From Nitrospirota bacterium (GTDB taxonomy: Bacteria; Nitrospirota; Thermodesulfovibrionia; Thermodesulfovibrionales; UBA6898), in the NCBI GenBank assembly GCA_016214855.1, contig JACRMT010000004.1, positions 372,001 through 436,000 of the forward strand: a stretch of DNA of 64,000 nucleotides, in the 5' to 3' direction. Below the pieces are notes generated by a model. That model did not search any database, was not told the origin of the DNA, and was given only the letters and a program-made list of their open reading frames with translations. A program made the position numbers and the translations under genes. Positions 16,301 to 24,700 of the stretch are shown here, piece by piece. Positions within the stretch are counted from its first letter, which is position 1, and every line of letters begins with the position of its first letter.

Positions 16301-18883
16301 CCAGAACTTTGACGTATCGTTCTCATCGAGGAAGCCCCGGAAAACAGTCGTATCGCGGGTATCGATCGCAGGGTTGGCCATTTCGAGGCTGGTTAAGGAT
16401 GCAAGCTCCTTAATATTGGGGAGTCTCCAGTCTGAACGTAGCGCTGTCCCTCCTGCCATATTCAGGTCAACCTTGGTTATATTCCCTGATACCGTGCTGA
16501 CAACAGAGAAGGTGTTCGGCCCGGTCCCTGTCAGCGCTGCAGCACTGATCGTAACGATAGGGCCTGAAGATGTTGCCGTATACTCAGGCGTAGAGCTATA
16601 TGCATTGATATTGGCTGCAACTGCTGTAGCCAACTGCTGGAGGTTCGTGGTAAATGGCACCGGTGACCCAGTATCCATGATCTGCACGCCGTCTACCGTA
16701 ATGCCGGTCACCGAACCGGAGTTGCCGGTCATAAACCGTACTGAACCTGTTGCCACAGTTTGACTTAATTGACTATTCTCGCAATAGCTCGTAGCAGCAC
16801 TCCAGTCCAATGGACCGGAGAAGCCCCTTTCCCACATGAGGTTTGTCCCTTTGTCGAGCACCCAATCGTCAGATGTGTCGCCGGGAGTGCCATTGTCAAA
16901 CATCGCATACTCGTTGAAATGCAGGGGATTACCTCTTACGCATTTCACATACGATTTGCTTGACTTGCCGACAGGGAGAAACGTTCCTGTAGCAAAGTTA
17001 ACATTCCATGCTATATCAGAGGAAAGGGCAAAGGAATCAGAAGACCAGTAATCGGTCTTGGTGGACAAAAATACTGAGGTATCAATCGACATATTGTCAG
17101 TACGCTCAGCATAATCCATCAAGGTAACAAGTTCCTTCATGGAAGGGAGTCTCCAATCGTCATGTCCATTCAGAGTAAGATTGCCACAGATATTCACAAC
17201 GCCACCGGGATTATCGCCAATTCCAGTATTGGCAGATGCAGTCCCGCTCGCCTGATTCCAGGTATAGGTCTGGGTTCCTGTCATCTGCTGCCACACAAGG
17301 CCGGTAACATTATCAATCACCGTGCCTCTGTCCACCGTGAAAGAGGGGGATTTAATCAGATAACTGCCGTCCTGGGCCAGTATACTGCCTGCTGTCGGAC
17401 ATGCTATAGGTGAGCCAGAAGCATTATAGCAGATAGTCTGACCTGTATCAGAAAGATTCACCTGACACGCATCACCCCTGCCATCATGATCAGAATCCCG
17501 TTGGTCGGGATTAAACACTGAAGAACAATTATCCTGCAGATCCGCAATACCGTCACCGTCAGCATCACCGTCACAGGCGTCACCAATGCCGTTGCCGTCA
17601 GCATCGGCCTGATCAGGATTATGGACATTCGGGCAGTTATCGTCACAATTAACCGTATTACCACCCCTGCACTTATTGTCACCCGCTGTACCGCTCAAGT
17701 CACCGTCATCTGCAATGCCGTCGCTGTCAGTGTCCTGTCCAAAGATCGCATTGACCACACGGTTTGAGGTCATCACCAGAGTGCATGTTTTTGAAGCGCC
17801 GGTGCAGTCGCCTGTCCAGCCGATAAAGGTCGAGACGAGATCATTTGGAGTTGCCTCAAGCGTTATGGTATCGTTTTTTGTATAGATCTCAGAACATGCT
17901 CCAGTGCATGAAATAGCAGGTCCAGACGGGATGACGGACGTTGAACGTATAGTCCCGCTCCCTGTTCCGAGTTTGTTTACGTTGAGCGTGAAGTCATTAT
18001 CAATGATCGTAACCGTAGCAGCATCGACGAAGACCAGCGCGTTCGATGAACTGATGTGGACAGTAAAAGTTTCGTCACCTTCAACCTCGTGGTCATTTCT
18101 GATCGGTATCCTGATTTCAGCAGAAGGTTGATTGGGAGAGATGGAGCCCGACAGAGGTAACGCAACAGTGCCGCTGATGGTATAATCATCCGTCGTACCG
18201 CTGACACTGCCGATCGCAGTACCATCTTGCGTATAATAGCTGAAGTGCACGGTCTCGTTAGTCGTCTTGCTTAACGATACAGTCAGCACTGCATCACCAG
18301 CATCTTCATTGACAGAAACATCTGTAATGCTGAGGATTGGCCGCTTTTTCAAACCATATTCCTCGCCGTTGATTGGGTCGGCACCTTTCCTGCCTGTCAG
18401 TTTTATCCAGCCGAGGTTTTCGGACCAGACAGCACCGGTGAATTTTTCGACATTTTCACCGCCAAGTGCAGGCACATTATACTTTGCTGCTACTACAGGA
18501 GGGCACAGCTCTGTACATGAAGGATTGAAGTTGATCCATCCTGCGAGTTCGCTCCATCCATAACCTGAGAGCAAACCGTTAACAAGGTTGACATTGACGC
18601 CCCAATTAGTCCCATTTGTGTTGGTATAAGGACCGGCAGAACCATACCCGAGCTGTATCCAGCCAATATTTTCAGCCCAAATATACCCAGTCAGATAGCC
18701 GGTACTGCCATCAACAATCTGCATGCCTTCTGCGGCATTAAGCCAGCCGGCTGTCTCGGACCATGCAAAGCCGCTGACATTAGTGCCCGGAAGCGGCGCT
18801 GCCAATGCAATGGCCGGCAGCAGGAGCACCAATATCATGGTTTCGATGAGTATTTTTCTATATCTGGCTTGGGCCGTTTTCAT
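10379..18883 (-). CDS. Giant multidomain exported protein (2,834 aa) with DUF1566, DUF11, TSP3 and Calx-beta modules
   Basis: A signal peptide spans about residues 1-28. Four G-x-x-W-(S/A)-E-x-x-GW repeats follow at about 35-165, a Calx-beta domain at about 185-297, and the first of four divergent InlB-type repeats (each with GWxGxC). Four units follow, each containing thrombospondin type 3 calcium-binding repeats (DxDxDGIGD), a pair of DUF1566/Lcl domains (HLMWQ...DWRLP.KKEL...YW...RCVR) and, in three of them, a DUF11 domain. There are eight DUF1566 copies in total. The C-terminus has a chitobiase-like segment and a ~95-residue module starting near SDNWLVKAY. One DUF1566 copy holds a ~108-residue insertion. 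The many Asp-rich repeats predict calcium-dependent folding outside the cell. It is likely a surface adhesin or matrix protein; no catalytic motif is seen. Confidence 0.85.
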   Translation of the reverse strand: MKTAQARYRKILIETMILVLLLPAIALAAPLPGTNVSGFAWSETAGWLNAAEGMQIVDGSTGYLTGYIWAENIGWIQLGYGSAGPYTNTNGTNWGVNVNLVNGLLSGYGWSELAGWINFNPSCTELCPPVVAAKYNVPALGGENVEKFTGAVWSENLGWIKLTGRKGADPINGEEYGLKKRPILSITDVSVNEDAGDAVLTVSLSKTTNETVHFSYYTQDGTAIGSVSGTTDDYTISGTVALPLSGSISPNQPSAEIRIPIRNDHEVEGDETFTVHISSSNALVFVDAATVTIIDNDFTLNVNKLGTGSGTIRSTSVIPSGPAISCTGACSEIYTKNDTITLEATPNDLVSTFIGWTGDCTGASKTCTLVMTSNRVVNAIFGQDTDSDGIADDGDLSGTAGDNKCRGGNTVNCDDNCPNVHNPDQADADGNGIGDACDGDADGDGIADLQDNCSSVFNPDQRDSDHDGRGDACQVNLSDTGQTICYNASGSPIACPTAGSILAQDGSYLIKSPSFTVDRGTVIDNVTGLVWQQMTGTQTYTWNQASGTASANTGIGDNPGGVVNICGNLTLNGHDDWRLPSMKELVTLMDYAERTDNMSIDTSVFLSTKTDYWSSDSFALSSDIAWNVNFATGTFLPVGKSSKSYVKCVRGNPLHFNEYAMFDNGTPGDTSDDWVLDKGTNLMWERGFSGPLDWSAATSYCENSQLSQTVATGSVRFMTGNSGSVTGITVDGVQIMDTGSPVPFTTNLQQLATAVAANINAYSSTPEYTATSSGPIVTISAAALTGTGPNTFSVVSTVSGNITKVDLNMAGGTALRSDWRLPNIKELASLTSLEMANPAIDTRDTTVFRGFLDENDTSKFWSSTTNVADKTIAWGIYFDYGYSYPFYKNETNYVRCVRGGREAVLTVVVQGDVPGQVTADHDGIDGDGNMINCPGDQQDACFDIYAFEEKVILTATPNRPSVSPPDATQTRFVGWSGGGCLSTGDPEGDTCEVTINANITVTAIFAYDSDFDNDLIWDSIDNCPYVPNTDQADTDNDGVGDACELRLPDTGQTTHYASVTGDDSDYFIYPPSLINNGNGTVTDLNTHLMWQRADDDTNYNWYEAMGISDAFNPNAKLDVCGSLVAGGHSDWRLPKKKELLSIVNYQFKNPAVETSIFPGMNTQNYWTATTYADGQINAWAVHFGSGQTTFSRKDNKYRVLCVRHTPLSFDNFHDNGNGTIQDNSTGLVWQQTPATSRTWEQAISYCEDLELPSASGVTDWRAPNIRELETIADDALPSASNNAAVDNSFFYGVNATGYWSSTTSSEYVDNAWFADFASGGTSYALKNGFKSIRCVRGGRSGSIGEAELSLQKVAATDSPDPVVVNNNITYSITVSNNGPFEAHEVVLTDTYSAGTFVSGNWTGGTGCIDNSSGTMTCAIGDIGIGGDILVTIVIAAPSAPATIMNTATVTALTHDGDLSNNAVSLSTVAGYDHQTLSVSLKGTGSGKVTSSPSGIDTAINDYSESFPIGPPEVALTAVPSIGSVFEGWSGGGCSGTGTCSVLINADITVTATFILDSDEDGIPDVADNCPFVWNPGQADSDGDSIGDACDDDRDGDGIPNGIDNCPSVPNPDRADTDGDGIGDACELRLADTGQTGDFTETFGEDSDYAINLPLFIDHGDGTVTDLNTHLMWQAEDNNTSYLWDDAGAYCSSLMLGGFVGDWRMPSVKELMGIVDFGQSSPAIDALYFPGTEPAKYWSRDTFSSAPSDAWAIDFAGGFVNIHTKSIPQRVRCVRETEIVYGSFTDNTDGTVSDLTTGLTWQQSDDNTPRTWEEALGYCENLELPTSPLVNDWRLPNIKELQSLAARDRTDPAINPLLIGADSARYWSSTTRQSASAEAWTVDFLEGSVTAGTKTDSQYSISPLKQYLVRCVRGGRAGSLGEAELSVVLTGPTGPAAPVIVNVPVPFMATVHNNGPFDAVGVVLSEVLPAGTVLVSGSWNNGACDLGKAICEIGSLASGSDVIVDLIIQAQGTPGLMTNTVTVSSITNDDYRANNTSAVVTQVDSDNDLDLIPDSIDNCPLVYNPDQLDTDGDGLGDACDPDKDNDGVLNGVDNCPLIANTDQLDTDGDGLGDACDPDKDNDGVLNGVDNCPLVNNPKQTDTDGDGIGDACEIKFPDSGQLIPFTNPHVPGEDADYATNPMSITDNGDGTVTDNNTHLMWQKIDDNALRTKAAAKAYCEGMSLGLYPGGFYPDWRLPSKKELLSIVNFGIYNPSLSAPFLAADPAPYWVDTEYKDSAGMAWNLDFFMGHADGHAVTTTSLTRCVRGKALIYPDLHTNGDGTVSDNATGLIWLQGETVAKTWLDALDYCENLEFPALSGIIDWRLPDVRELESITVDTRNKPATDPAVFTAVSQGVYWSSTTSVATALLNPMYAWGVSFSNGDVITRAKDQLLGVRCVRSKKGGAIGHADLSVTVSDNPDPAVVGNVITYTYTVTNNGPDKAAGVLLEDTLPTGTSFEPAGSNPSCSAADGKVSCLVGNLGATAPGNTAIVVVNITAPMVSGVITNTARVLSDTNDADLSNNTVTENTTIHYRLRVVKLGNGTGTVTSLPVGITCGNDCDETSLPQVTMTLTAVPDTLSIFTGWSGGGCTGVGECVVLVNGDITVNATFAKDVTAPVTTPEPSDGQFRSSVFVTLTCADSETGCDRTYYCLGIGCAPTTVYTGVPIRITFTEDLRFYSIDKAGNSEALVVKTYTEIGQMARNSFFRISDNWLVKAYTTYLAVSDSYQVYVAVLDAQSNILVPVGSVLLPTNPYLVLDSASSADITFVYDEPAGKGYIFSYDHTGAEVISEIFGIRH
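12495..12691 (-). repeat. Exact tandem duplication inside thrombospondin type 3 repeats
   Basis: Two 89-bp stretches, 12495-12583 and 12603-12691, appear identical and lie one 108-bp period (36 codons) apart. Each encodes DxDGDGLGDACDPDKDND-type calcium-binding repeats. Identity at the DNA level, where the neighbouring repeats have diverged, points to a recent duplication or gene conversion. Confidence 0.75.
16437..16765 (-). other. Domain-sized insertion within one DUF1566 module of the giant protein
   Basis: In the second DUF1566 copy, about 108 residues (about 706-815) separate the CENSQL element from SDWRLPNIKEL. In the other copies these elements are directly adjacent or separated by about 10 residues. 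The insert has a beta-rich, Ser/Thr/Gly-rich composition (VRFMTGNSGSVTGITVDG; ANINAYSSTPEYTATSSG) resembling modules of phage tail and adhesin proteins. The frame is intact on both sides. Confidence 0.6.
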
Positions 18884-18980
18884 AAGAGCTCCTTATTATT
18901 GAACTTTATTGTCATCTGCTTATAATCTTCTGCCCTGTGAGTCTTTCAGACAAAGCATGATTATGATTGCTCTCGCTCAG

Positions 18981-20342
18981 TTATAAGGTAATATTAAAAG
19001 TGGTAGAGCCGATTGACCCGCCTGAACCGTCAGATACGGTAAACGTGAAACTGTCAGTGCCTGTGCTTGCCGGGCCTGTGTCACTATATCTCAAGTCGCA
19101 ATTATCGATATCAGCCTGCAAAAATGTCCCGTTTACCACTACTGCTGACCATGTACCTGTACCGGTACAACCTGAACCGCTGCTTCTTAACTGCAGCTGT
19201 CCCTTTGTAGGAAGAGTTGTCACCGTGTAAGTAATCTGTGCAGTAGTATTATCAACATCGGTAACATTAAGAGAAGTGTTCTGGATAACAGCAAAACTGC
19301 CGGAAGTCACTGTGAGGAGATTATTCGCTGCAAGCACAGGAACGTCATTGACTGCAGTGATGGTAATACTGATGGTTGCAGTTGTTGAATTTACTGTCCC
19401 GTCATTTACCCTAAACGTAAAATCGTTAGAAACATTTGCCTGGGTCGGTGGCTCATACGCTGATGCGTCAAGTATAAATGCATTTGTATTAGGAATGATC
19501 GTAACTGTGCCGTGAGGGGGTGCAGCAACAATACTGTAAGTCAGGGTACTGCCTTCAGGATCACTTCCGACGAGGTTTCCGTTAAGTATCCCGTTTTCGG
19601 TTACTGTGAATGAACCATTTGAGGCAGTCGGCGGATCATTTACTGCGGTTACGGTTACAATGACCGTGCCTGTGTCTGTTAAGCTGCCGTCACTCACCGT
19701 GTACTGAAACGAGTCCTTGCCGTTGAAATTGAGGGGGGGGGTGTACGAGAGAGTCTGGGTCGTTCCAACTCTGGCTACGGTACCCCCATCGGCTGATGCT
19801 GTGTTAAAAGTGGATACGGTCAATGTATCGCCATCATCATCAGTATCGTTTGAAAGGACAATTATCGCTGCTGACGGTGTGTCTTCATTTGTCGTAACGC
19901 TGTCATCCACTGCCTTGGGCCGTCTGTTGCATGTGCGACTTCCTGTTATATTACCCCAGCCACCGGTTCTAAGACCCCAGAAGGTCTTGGTATTGCAAAC
20001 CTCACTCTGCAAGGCGCCGTTTGTGTTATCCAGCGCAGGGAGCAGGCCCATAATGTCGTTCAGAGGATAATCTGTCGTGCCAGTTATGGTCGGACTGATC
20101 GCTCCGACCGGGGGCTCGGCAAAGGGTGTGGCAGGAAGCGGGGTCCCTGCAGTACCGTCGTTTAATCGGTCATAGATATTCTTTAACGTATATCTCGTTG
20201 TGCTCTGCGCCCCAGGGCCAGCCGGTGCATTAAGCGAACCGGCAAAGACCGCTGTCGGGCATAGCAGCCCAAGCAGGAGCGATACAGCTATTCCATATGT
20301 TGCCAACCGTGAAGATCTTCTCTTTTTCCAGGATCTATCCAT
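18981..20342 (-). CDS. Exported protein with cadherin-like (tandem-95) repeats
   Basis: A 453-residue protein with a signal peptide (LLLGLLCPTAVFAG). Next come a ~110-residue region with four Cys near GLRTGGWGN and three tandem cadherin/Ig-like repeats from about residue 145. These carry typical joints: DDSVTTNEDTPSAAIIV, DGDTLTVS, VTAVNDPPTASNGSFTV and ITAVNDVPVLAANN. Repeats of this type are found in bacterial surface adhesins and bind calcium at the DxNDxxP linkers. There is no sortase or PEP-CTERM sorting signal; the protein ends in a beta strand (GSTTFNITL). A run of nine C on the coding strand (19733-19741) lies in the first repeat. The gene overlaps a possible 40-codon frame at its start and belongs to the giant-protein operon. 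Confidence 0.8.
   Translation of the reverse strand: MDRSWKKRRSSRLATYGIAVSLLLGLLCPTAVFAGSLNAPAGPGAQSTTRYTLKNIYDRLNDGTAGTPLPATPFAEPPVGAISPTITGTTDYPLNDIMGLLPALDNTNGALQSEVCNTKTFWGLRTGGWGNITGSRTCNRRPKAVDDSVTTNEDTPSAAIIVLSNDTDDDGDTLTVSTFNTASADGGTVARVGTTQTLSYTPPLNFNGKDSFQYTVSDGSLTDTGTVIVTVTAVNDPPTASNGSFTVTENGILNGNLVGSDPEGSTLTYSIVAAPPHGTVTIIPNTNAFILDASAYEPPTQANVSNDFTFRVNDGTVNSTTATISITITAVNDVPVLAANNLLTVTSGSFAVIQNTSLNVTDVDNTTAQITYTVTTLPTKGQLQLRSSGSGCTGTGTWSAVVVNGTFLQADIDNCDLRYSDTGPASTGTDSFTFTVSDGSGGSIGSTTFNITL
19733..19741. repeat. Homopolymer of nine G (C on the coding strand) inside an exported-protein gene
   Basis: Nine consecutive G on the plus strand fall in codons for a Thr-Pro-Pro-Leu stretch of the cadherin-like protein. 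Tracts of this length slip readily during replication, and a one-base change would truncate the protein after about 200 residues. Confidence 0.8.
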
Positions 20343-20457
20343 TGCAGCCTCCCTTTGCTAATACGTTTTTATATGCTGTCAGTCGTATATCCGATTCCAT
20401 TTTTTCGTCAATGTCCGTTTCTGCAACACCCGCGTCAGCTGTTAATATTCTTCCCAT
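20335..20457 (-). CDS. Possible 40-residue small protein overlapping the cadherin-like gene start
   Basis: ATG at 20457 follows a GAGG ribosome-binding element. The frame ends in TAG at 20335-20337, inside the first codons of the cadherin-like gene, so the two would be translationally coupled. The product (MGRILTADAGVAETDIDEKM... ending KGGCNG) is acidic in the middle and has no signal peptide. No family is recognised. Like the frame at 10236-10352 it fills one of the few gaps of the operon. Confidence 0.35.
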   Translation of the reverse strand: MGRILTADAGVAETDIDEKMESDIRLTAYKNVLAKGGCNG

Positions 20458-20486
20458 TTCAATACCTCATCCCCTGTGTCAGCAGG

Positions 20487-21659
20487 CTATTGACCGACAG
20501 GCACTTTCGTCAGGACCTGTCCGGCAGCTGTTGTGTACAGCATATAAGCGGCCGATTCGGCCTCATCAAATACCATCGTAATATCCGATGCTTCACCCTC
20601 AGACGAAATCAGAAGAGGGTTCGTAATCATCCTGGTAATTGCCGAAGCTGGACGCTGGCCGGTCGTGTCTATAACCTCAAGGTATACTGAATAGAGCCCG
20701 GTTGACTCCCTCATGGTATAGGCCTTGATTATCCAATTCTTTGCTTTCAGATAATGACTGTTGCGGCACATCTTGCCATCATCACCGACACACTGATTGT
20801 CCACTATTCCATCACAGTCATTGTCCTTCTTGTCACATATCTCAGCTGCGCCAGGATAAATAGAGGCATTGCTGTCATCGCAGTCAGTATTATTGGAGAC
20901 ATATCCGGCAGGAAGTGAGCAGGCAATAACCGTAACCGAGGGATTTCCATATCCGTCGCCGTCAGCGTCTCTATAGAAGACAACACCGGAATGGATCGAA
21001 GCGTCATTGTCATTACAGTCAGTATTATTGGAGATGTATCCGGCAGGAAGAAAGCAGGCAATGACCATAACCGAGGGATTTCCATATCCGTCGCCATCAG
21101 CGTCTCTATAGAATGCAGTACCGGAATGGATCGAAGCGTCATTGTCGTTACAGTCGGCAGCACTCGAGATCAACTCCTGCAGAGTCTTATACCCCGAGGG
21201 CCTGACACAAGAAGTTATGATCCCCGAACCAGGGTACCCGTCATTGTCAGCATCTGGATAATAGGTTGTCGGCGTAGCGCAGTCATCAAGAGGAATTTTC
21301 GTGACCGAACCGCGCGGCCCTATGGTTGCGCTCGCAATAAGCTTGCCGTTTAGAAAAATACCTGCAGATTCACCCGGAAGAGCGGCCGATGGATCGCGGG
21401 GGGTCTGCGAATCTATCGGCACACGCAGGATAAAGGTATCCAGTGCACTCTTATTACTGCCTAATGTATAACGAGCAATCGGAGAAAAACTGCCGTTTAT
21501 TGACAGCGTGACCTCGCCGCTCGTGACCGGTTGCCCATTAAGCGTCATGGTTCCATAAAATATATTGTCCGGCTCCGTGAGTCTCGCAAGCCCCGTTCCG
21601 GCTGTAAACAGCACACAGCCCAGTATCAGCAAACAGATTCCCATCCTGTTCGACCTCAT
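20487..21659 (-). CDS. Exported MopE-like metal-binding-motif protein
   Basis: About 390 residues from the Met at 21659, which directly precedes a signal peptide (GICLLILGCVLFTAGTGLA); in-frame Met codons at 21740 and 21710 would overlap the preceding gene. After a beta-rich N-terminal domain come repeats of the MopE-type putative metal-binding motif: DCNDNDASIHSG, YRDADGDGYGNPS and, near the end, AAEICDKKDNDCDGIVDNQC. Two 45-residue units are tandem duplicates. The C-terminal ~95 residues (AKNWIIKAYTM... DITMVFDEAESAAYM) match the C-terminal module of the 2,834-residue protein. Asp-rich repeats of this kind bind calcium or copper in surface proteins. It belongs to the giant-protein operon. 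Confidence 0.78.
   Translation of the reverse strand: MRSNRMGICLLILGCVLFTAGTGLARLTEPDNIFYGTMTLNGQPVTSGEVTLSINGSFSPIARYTLGSNKSALDTFILRVPIDSQTPRDPSAALPGESAGIFLNGKLIASATIGPRGSVTKIPLDDCATPTTYYPDADNDGYPGSGIITSCVRPSGYKTLQELISSAADCNDNDASIHSGTAFYRDADGDGYGNPSVMVIACFLPAGYISNNTDCNDNDASIHSGVVFYRDADGDGYGNPSVTVIACSLPAGYVSNNTDCDDSNASIYPGAAEICDKKDNDCDGIVDNQCVGDDGKMCRNSHYLKAKNWIIKAYTMRESTGLYSVYLEVIDTTGQRPASAITRMITNPLLISSEGEASDITMVFDEAESAAYMLYTTAAGQVLTKVPVGQ
20880..21150 (-). repeat. Two ~135-bp tandem repeats in the MopE-like gene
   Basis: Two adjacent units of 45 codons, roughly 20880-21015 and 21016-21150, encode nearly the same sequence (DCNDNDASIHSG through PAGYxSNNT), with a handful of differences. They are Asp-rich metal-binding repeats. 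Confidence 0.7.
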
Positions 21660-21711
21660 TGCTTTCACCCCGCCTTCTGGATTCTCACCATATATTAGTA
21701 GCTTTTTCATC

Positions 21712-24700
21712 TCAGTTCCCCGAATACCCATAGGATTCAAAGTAGATCTTTATATCCGAGACCCCTGACAGGAACCTGCTGAGCCCTATTGTTGGGTTAT
21801 AGTTAAGCGTGCCTCCAGGGATGATCAGCATCCATTTCGTATTCCAGACTGAACGACCTATGAGCCTGCTTTCGATAGTTGTTCCTGAAGTATCTTCATC
21901 AGGAAATGCCCTTAAGCTCGAGAACTTCCGTATGCCGCCCAATTGATCGGAAAGGCTGTCGTTGATCGGAATCCAGTCAGGGTTAGCAAGATCCGAGGCT
22001 CCGATAGGGAACGGCACAGGGATTTTCTGGTCAATGATCTTCCACTGCCTTGTCTGCATCATATTGCCGGTCGACGCCCGCATAACATCCATGCCTGTCG
22101 GGACCAGATAGACTCTCGGGGTGTTAGGCAACTGTGTTGTATCGTAATCAGTGAACCATACCCCTACGGACCGTATTTTTGTGGCAAACATGGTCGGATC
22201 ATAAAAACTATCGCCAGCCCCAAGCTGCTGACCGAAGAAGTTCCTGCCAAAATTAACTTCTGTACTGAACGGGATCACCAACCCCGGCTGGGGACCGGCA
22301 CTCTCGAGCGTAAAGGGTCGGCAGTATTTTCTGAACTCAGGTATCTGCCAAAGGTCAGCAGCATAGTACCCAGTGCCACCTACAGGATCATACGGGCTCG
22401 AAAGGAGGGTCCTGAAATCTGCGATATCCGTGAGCCTGAAGAGTTCGCTCCTGAGCGAGAACCGGTTCGTCTCTATCTGCGGATTATTGAAACCTATCTG
22501 CCCCTTGAGAACACCGAAGTTCTGTCCCAAACGGGAAAGCGGATCAGATAGTCCCTTGGCACCGACAATAGGTCTGCCGTCAATAATCTGTCCAAGGCTC
22601 CTCTGCTTCACGATATTGGTAAGGAATTTCTGTCCGGAGGCCGTGTCGCTTCTGAGCAGACCTGTCTCGAAGTCATATGCCTTAGCAGCCAAATAGGTAA
22701 ATCGCGCTGCCAGATCAAACTGGGCCCGATATTTCTGTATACCGTCATTCCTGAATATCCGGAAGGTCATATCCCGGTAACGGGCCTCCTGGACTTCAGA
22801 GGCTACCCATGCACGGTACCCAAAGATTTCGGACTGGAGTCTCTGCCCCGTTGCAAGCACCGAATAATAATTCTGTATGGCCTGCTGCGCGACTTCCTTC
22901 TGCGCAAAGACGTCAAGACGGGCTGCAGGCTCCTGCCTGATAAGCGCCTCAAGCTCAACAAACGCACTTGCGAACTCGTAGTTCTGCCCTGTCCTTTCTA
23001 TCGAGATTTCAAAGGCCTTCTCCGAGACATTCTTACCCCACTCTGTCCATAATTTGAGGATGTCGACTACATCAGCGACTGTGTCAAAGGCAAAGGCCCC
23101 ACCATCTCCTGCAATCTCAACCGTGCAGGACACAGGGTTTCCGACAGAAACAGCAAGCCCGACATTCTGCGGTACACAATGGGCTGCATCTTCAGAGACA
23201 AAATTTAACCCTGCTGAAATCCGCCTCATAATGATATTGGCACTCTCCATTACTTTTATAATGGCATCCAGTCCAAGACTTACGGTAGAACTCTGCTGCA
23301 TCAATGACAGTTTGTCGGTCTGGAAATCATAAAGCGCCTCTAAACTCTTTACCTTGTCATTTATATCCTTGAGGTAGTTTTCGTAGTTCCTCAGGGAAAC
23401 TTCATACGCATTACGGGCAAGATATAAATCCGAGAGCGCCCGCTGTATCTCTCCCTCTGCCCTTCTCTGCCCCGCGTTATCTGGCTTGACAATTCCCAAC
23501 CCTTGAGTAGAGAAGCGATAGGTTACATTACTGGTAGTCGGATCCGTCGGCGGATACGCAGGTGCCTTACATTTCGCTATTATGGGGTTCAGAATAGCTT
23601 CTATAGGTGACTGTCCGTAGCATATGGGCGTGAAACTGAGGGTTACGGTGTGAACCGTATCTGGTGGAGCAGATTCACCGGTCAGTTCTGTCTTATCCAG
23701 CCACATATAATGAAGGAGGTCAGGTCCGTCATAACCGCTCGGATATGTACCAGTTGGCCCCATATCTCCTGAATACGGGTACCCGTAGATCTCGATCAGA
23801 CGATTCATGTAGTCAAGTTCCTGAACATACACATCACCGCTGAATTCATAGAGGGTATTTTCATTCTGCCTCAGCATATTGCTGGCCTTGTTCGCATAAT
23901 CCCAGACACCTTCCACATTCTGAAGCGCCACGGCTGCACGATCATAGATCTGTTCAAAATGAGTCTTTCCCTGAATACCTGACCCTATGGTATTAAAGGC
24001 AGGATCAATATCAAACGGAACTATGTCCCGCGCAAGCCCGAGCGGATTCAGCCCCGCATCAGCCTTATCAAGCTGAACCTGGACCTCCAGGAAATTCGCT
24101 GGTATTTCTGAGAGATCCTGGACAGTCTTCCGGTCTATCTTCGTCAAATAGGTGCCGGTGACAGCAGGGTCATGAAGCGGATCATTGTCAACTTCTGGCA
24201 AAATCGAATTGGCCACGACCCAGTCAAAGTATGCCCCCTGTCCTGTCCTTCTGCCCCATTCCGAGAGTCCCCACGCGCGTGCTGACTCTGGGTCTGCAGG
24301 GTCCATCAGGGTATTGTCCTTATACCCCTGCCACTGACCGGCCGGGTCCTCCACATATTTAAGGCGGTACGTAAGGTTCATAATTTCGGCCCCTGCCTTG
24401 GCCTTTGCAGCTGCTGCTTTGGCAAACTTCCTCTCATCAAGGTAATCGACCCGAACAGCACCTCCTGCGACCGAAACAGCCTCAGATCTGGGATCCCATG
24501 TATAGAACGGATGCCTCAGCAGACGGTAATATCCTTTTACCGAAGTGAGGTAATGACCCCACGCATCTCCGTGGCCCTGTGGGAACATGGTCCTCGCATC
24601 ATACTCGTCAATAAATCCATCGCCATTGTGGTCCTTGATATTGTAAACCTGCGAATACGCAACCTCGCCGTCATTAGAGGTGAAATTCCAGACCGCGCGG

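Noticed and set aside
21712-22700. Resemblance of the 2,904-residue protein C-terminus to Tc-toxin A subunits (helical region, then a beta domain ending in a D-I-K-I-Y-F strand)
   Set aside because: Only a general impression of pattern; no diagnostic Tc motif and no TcB/TcC partners nearby.
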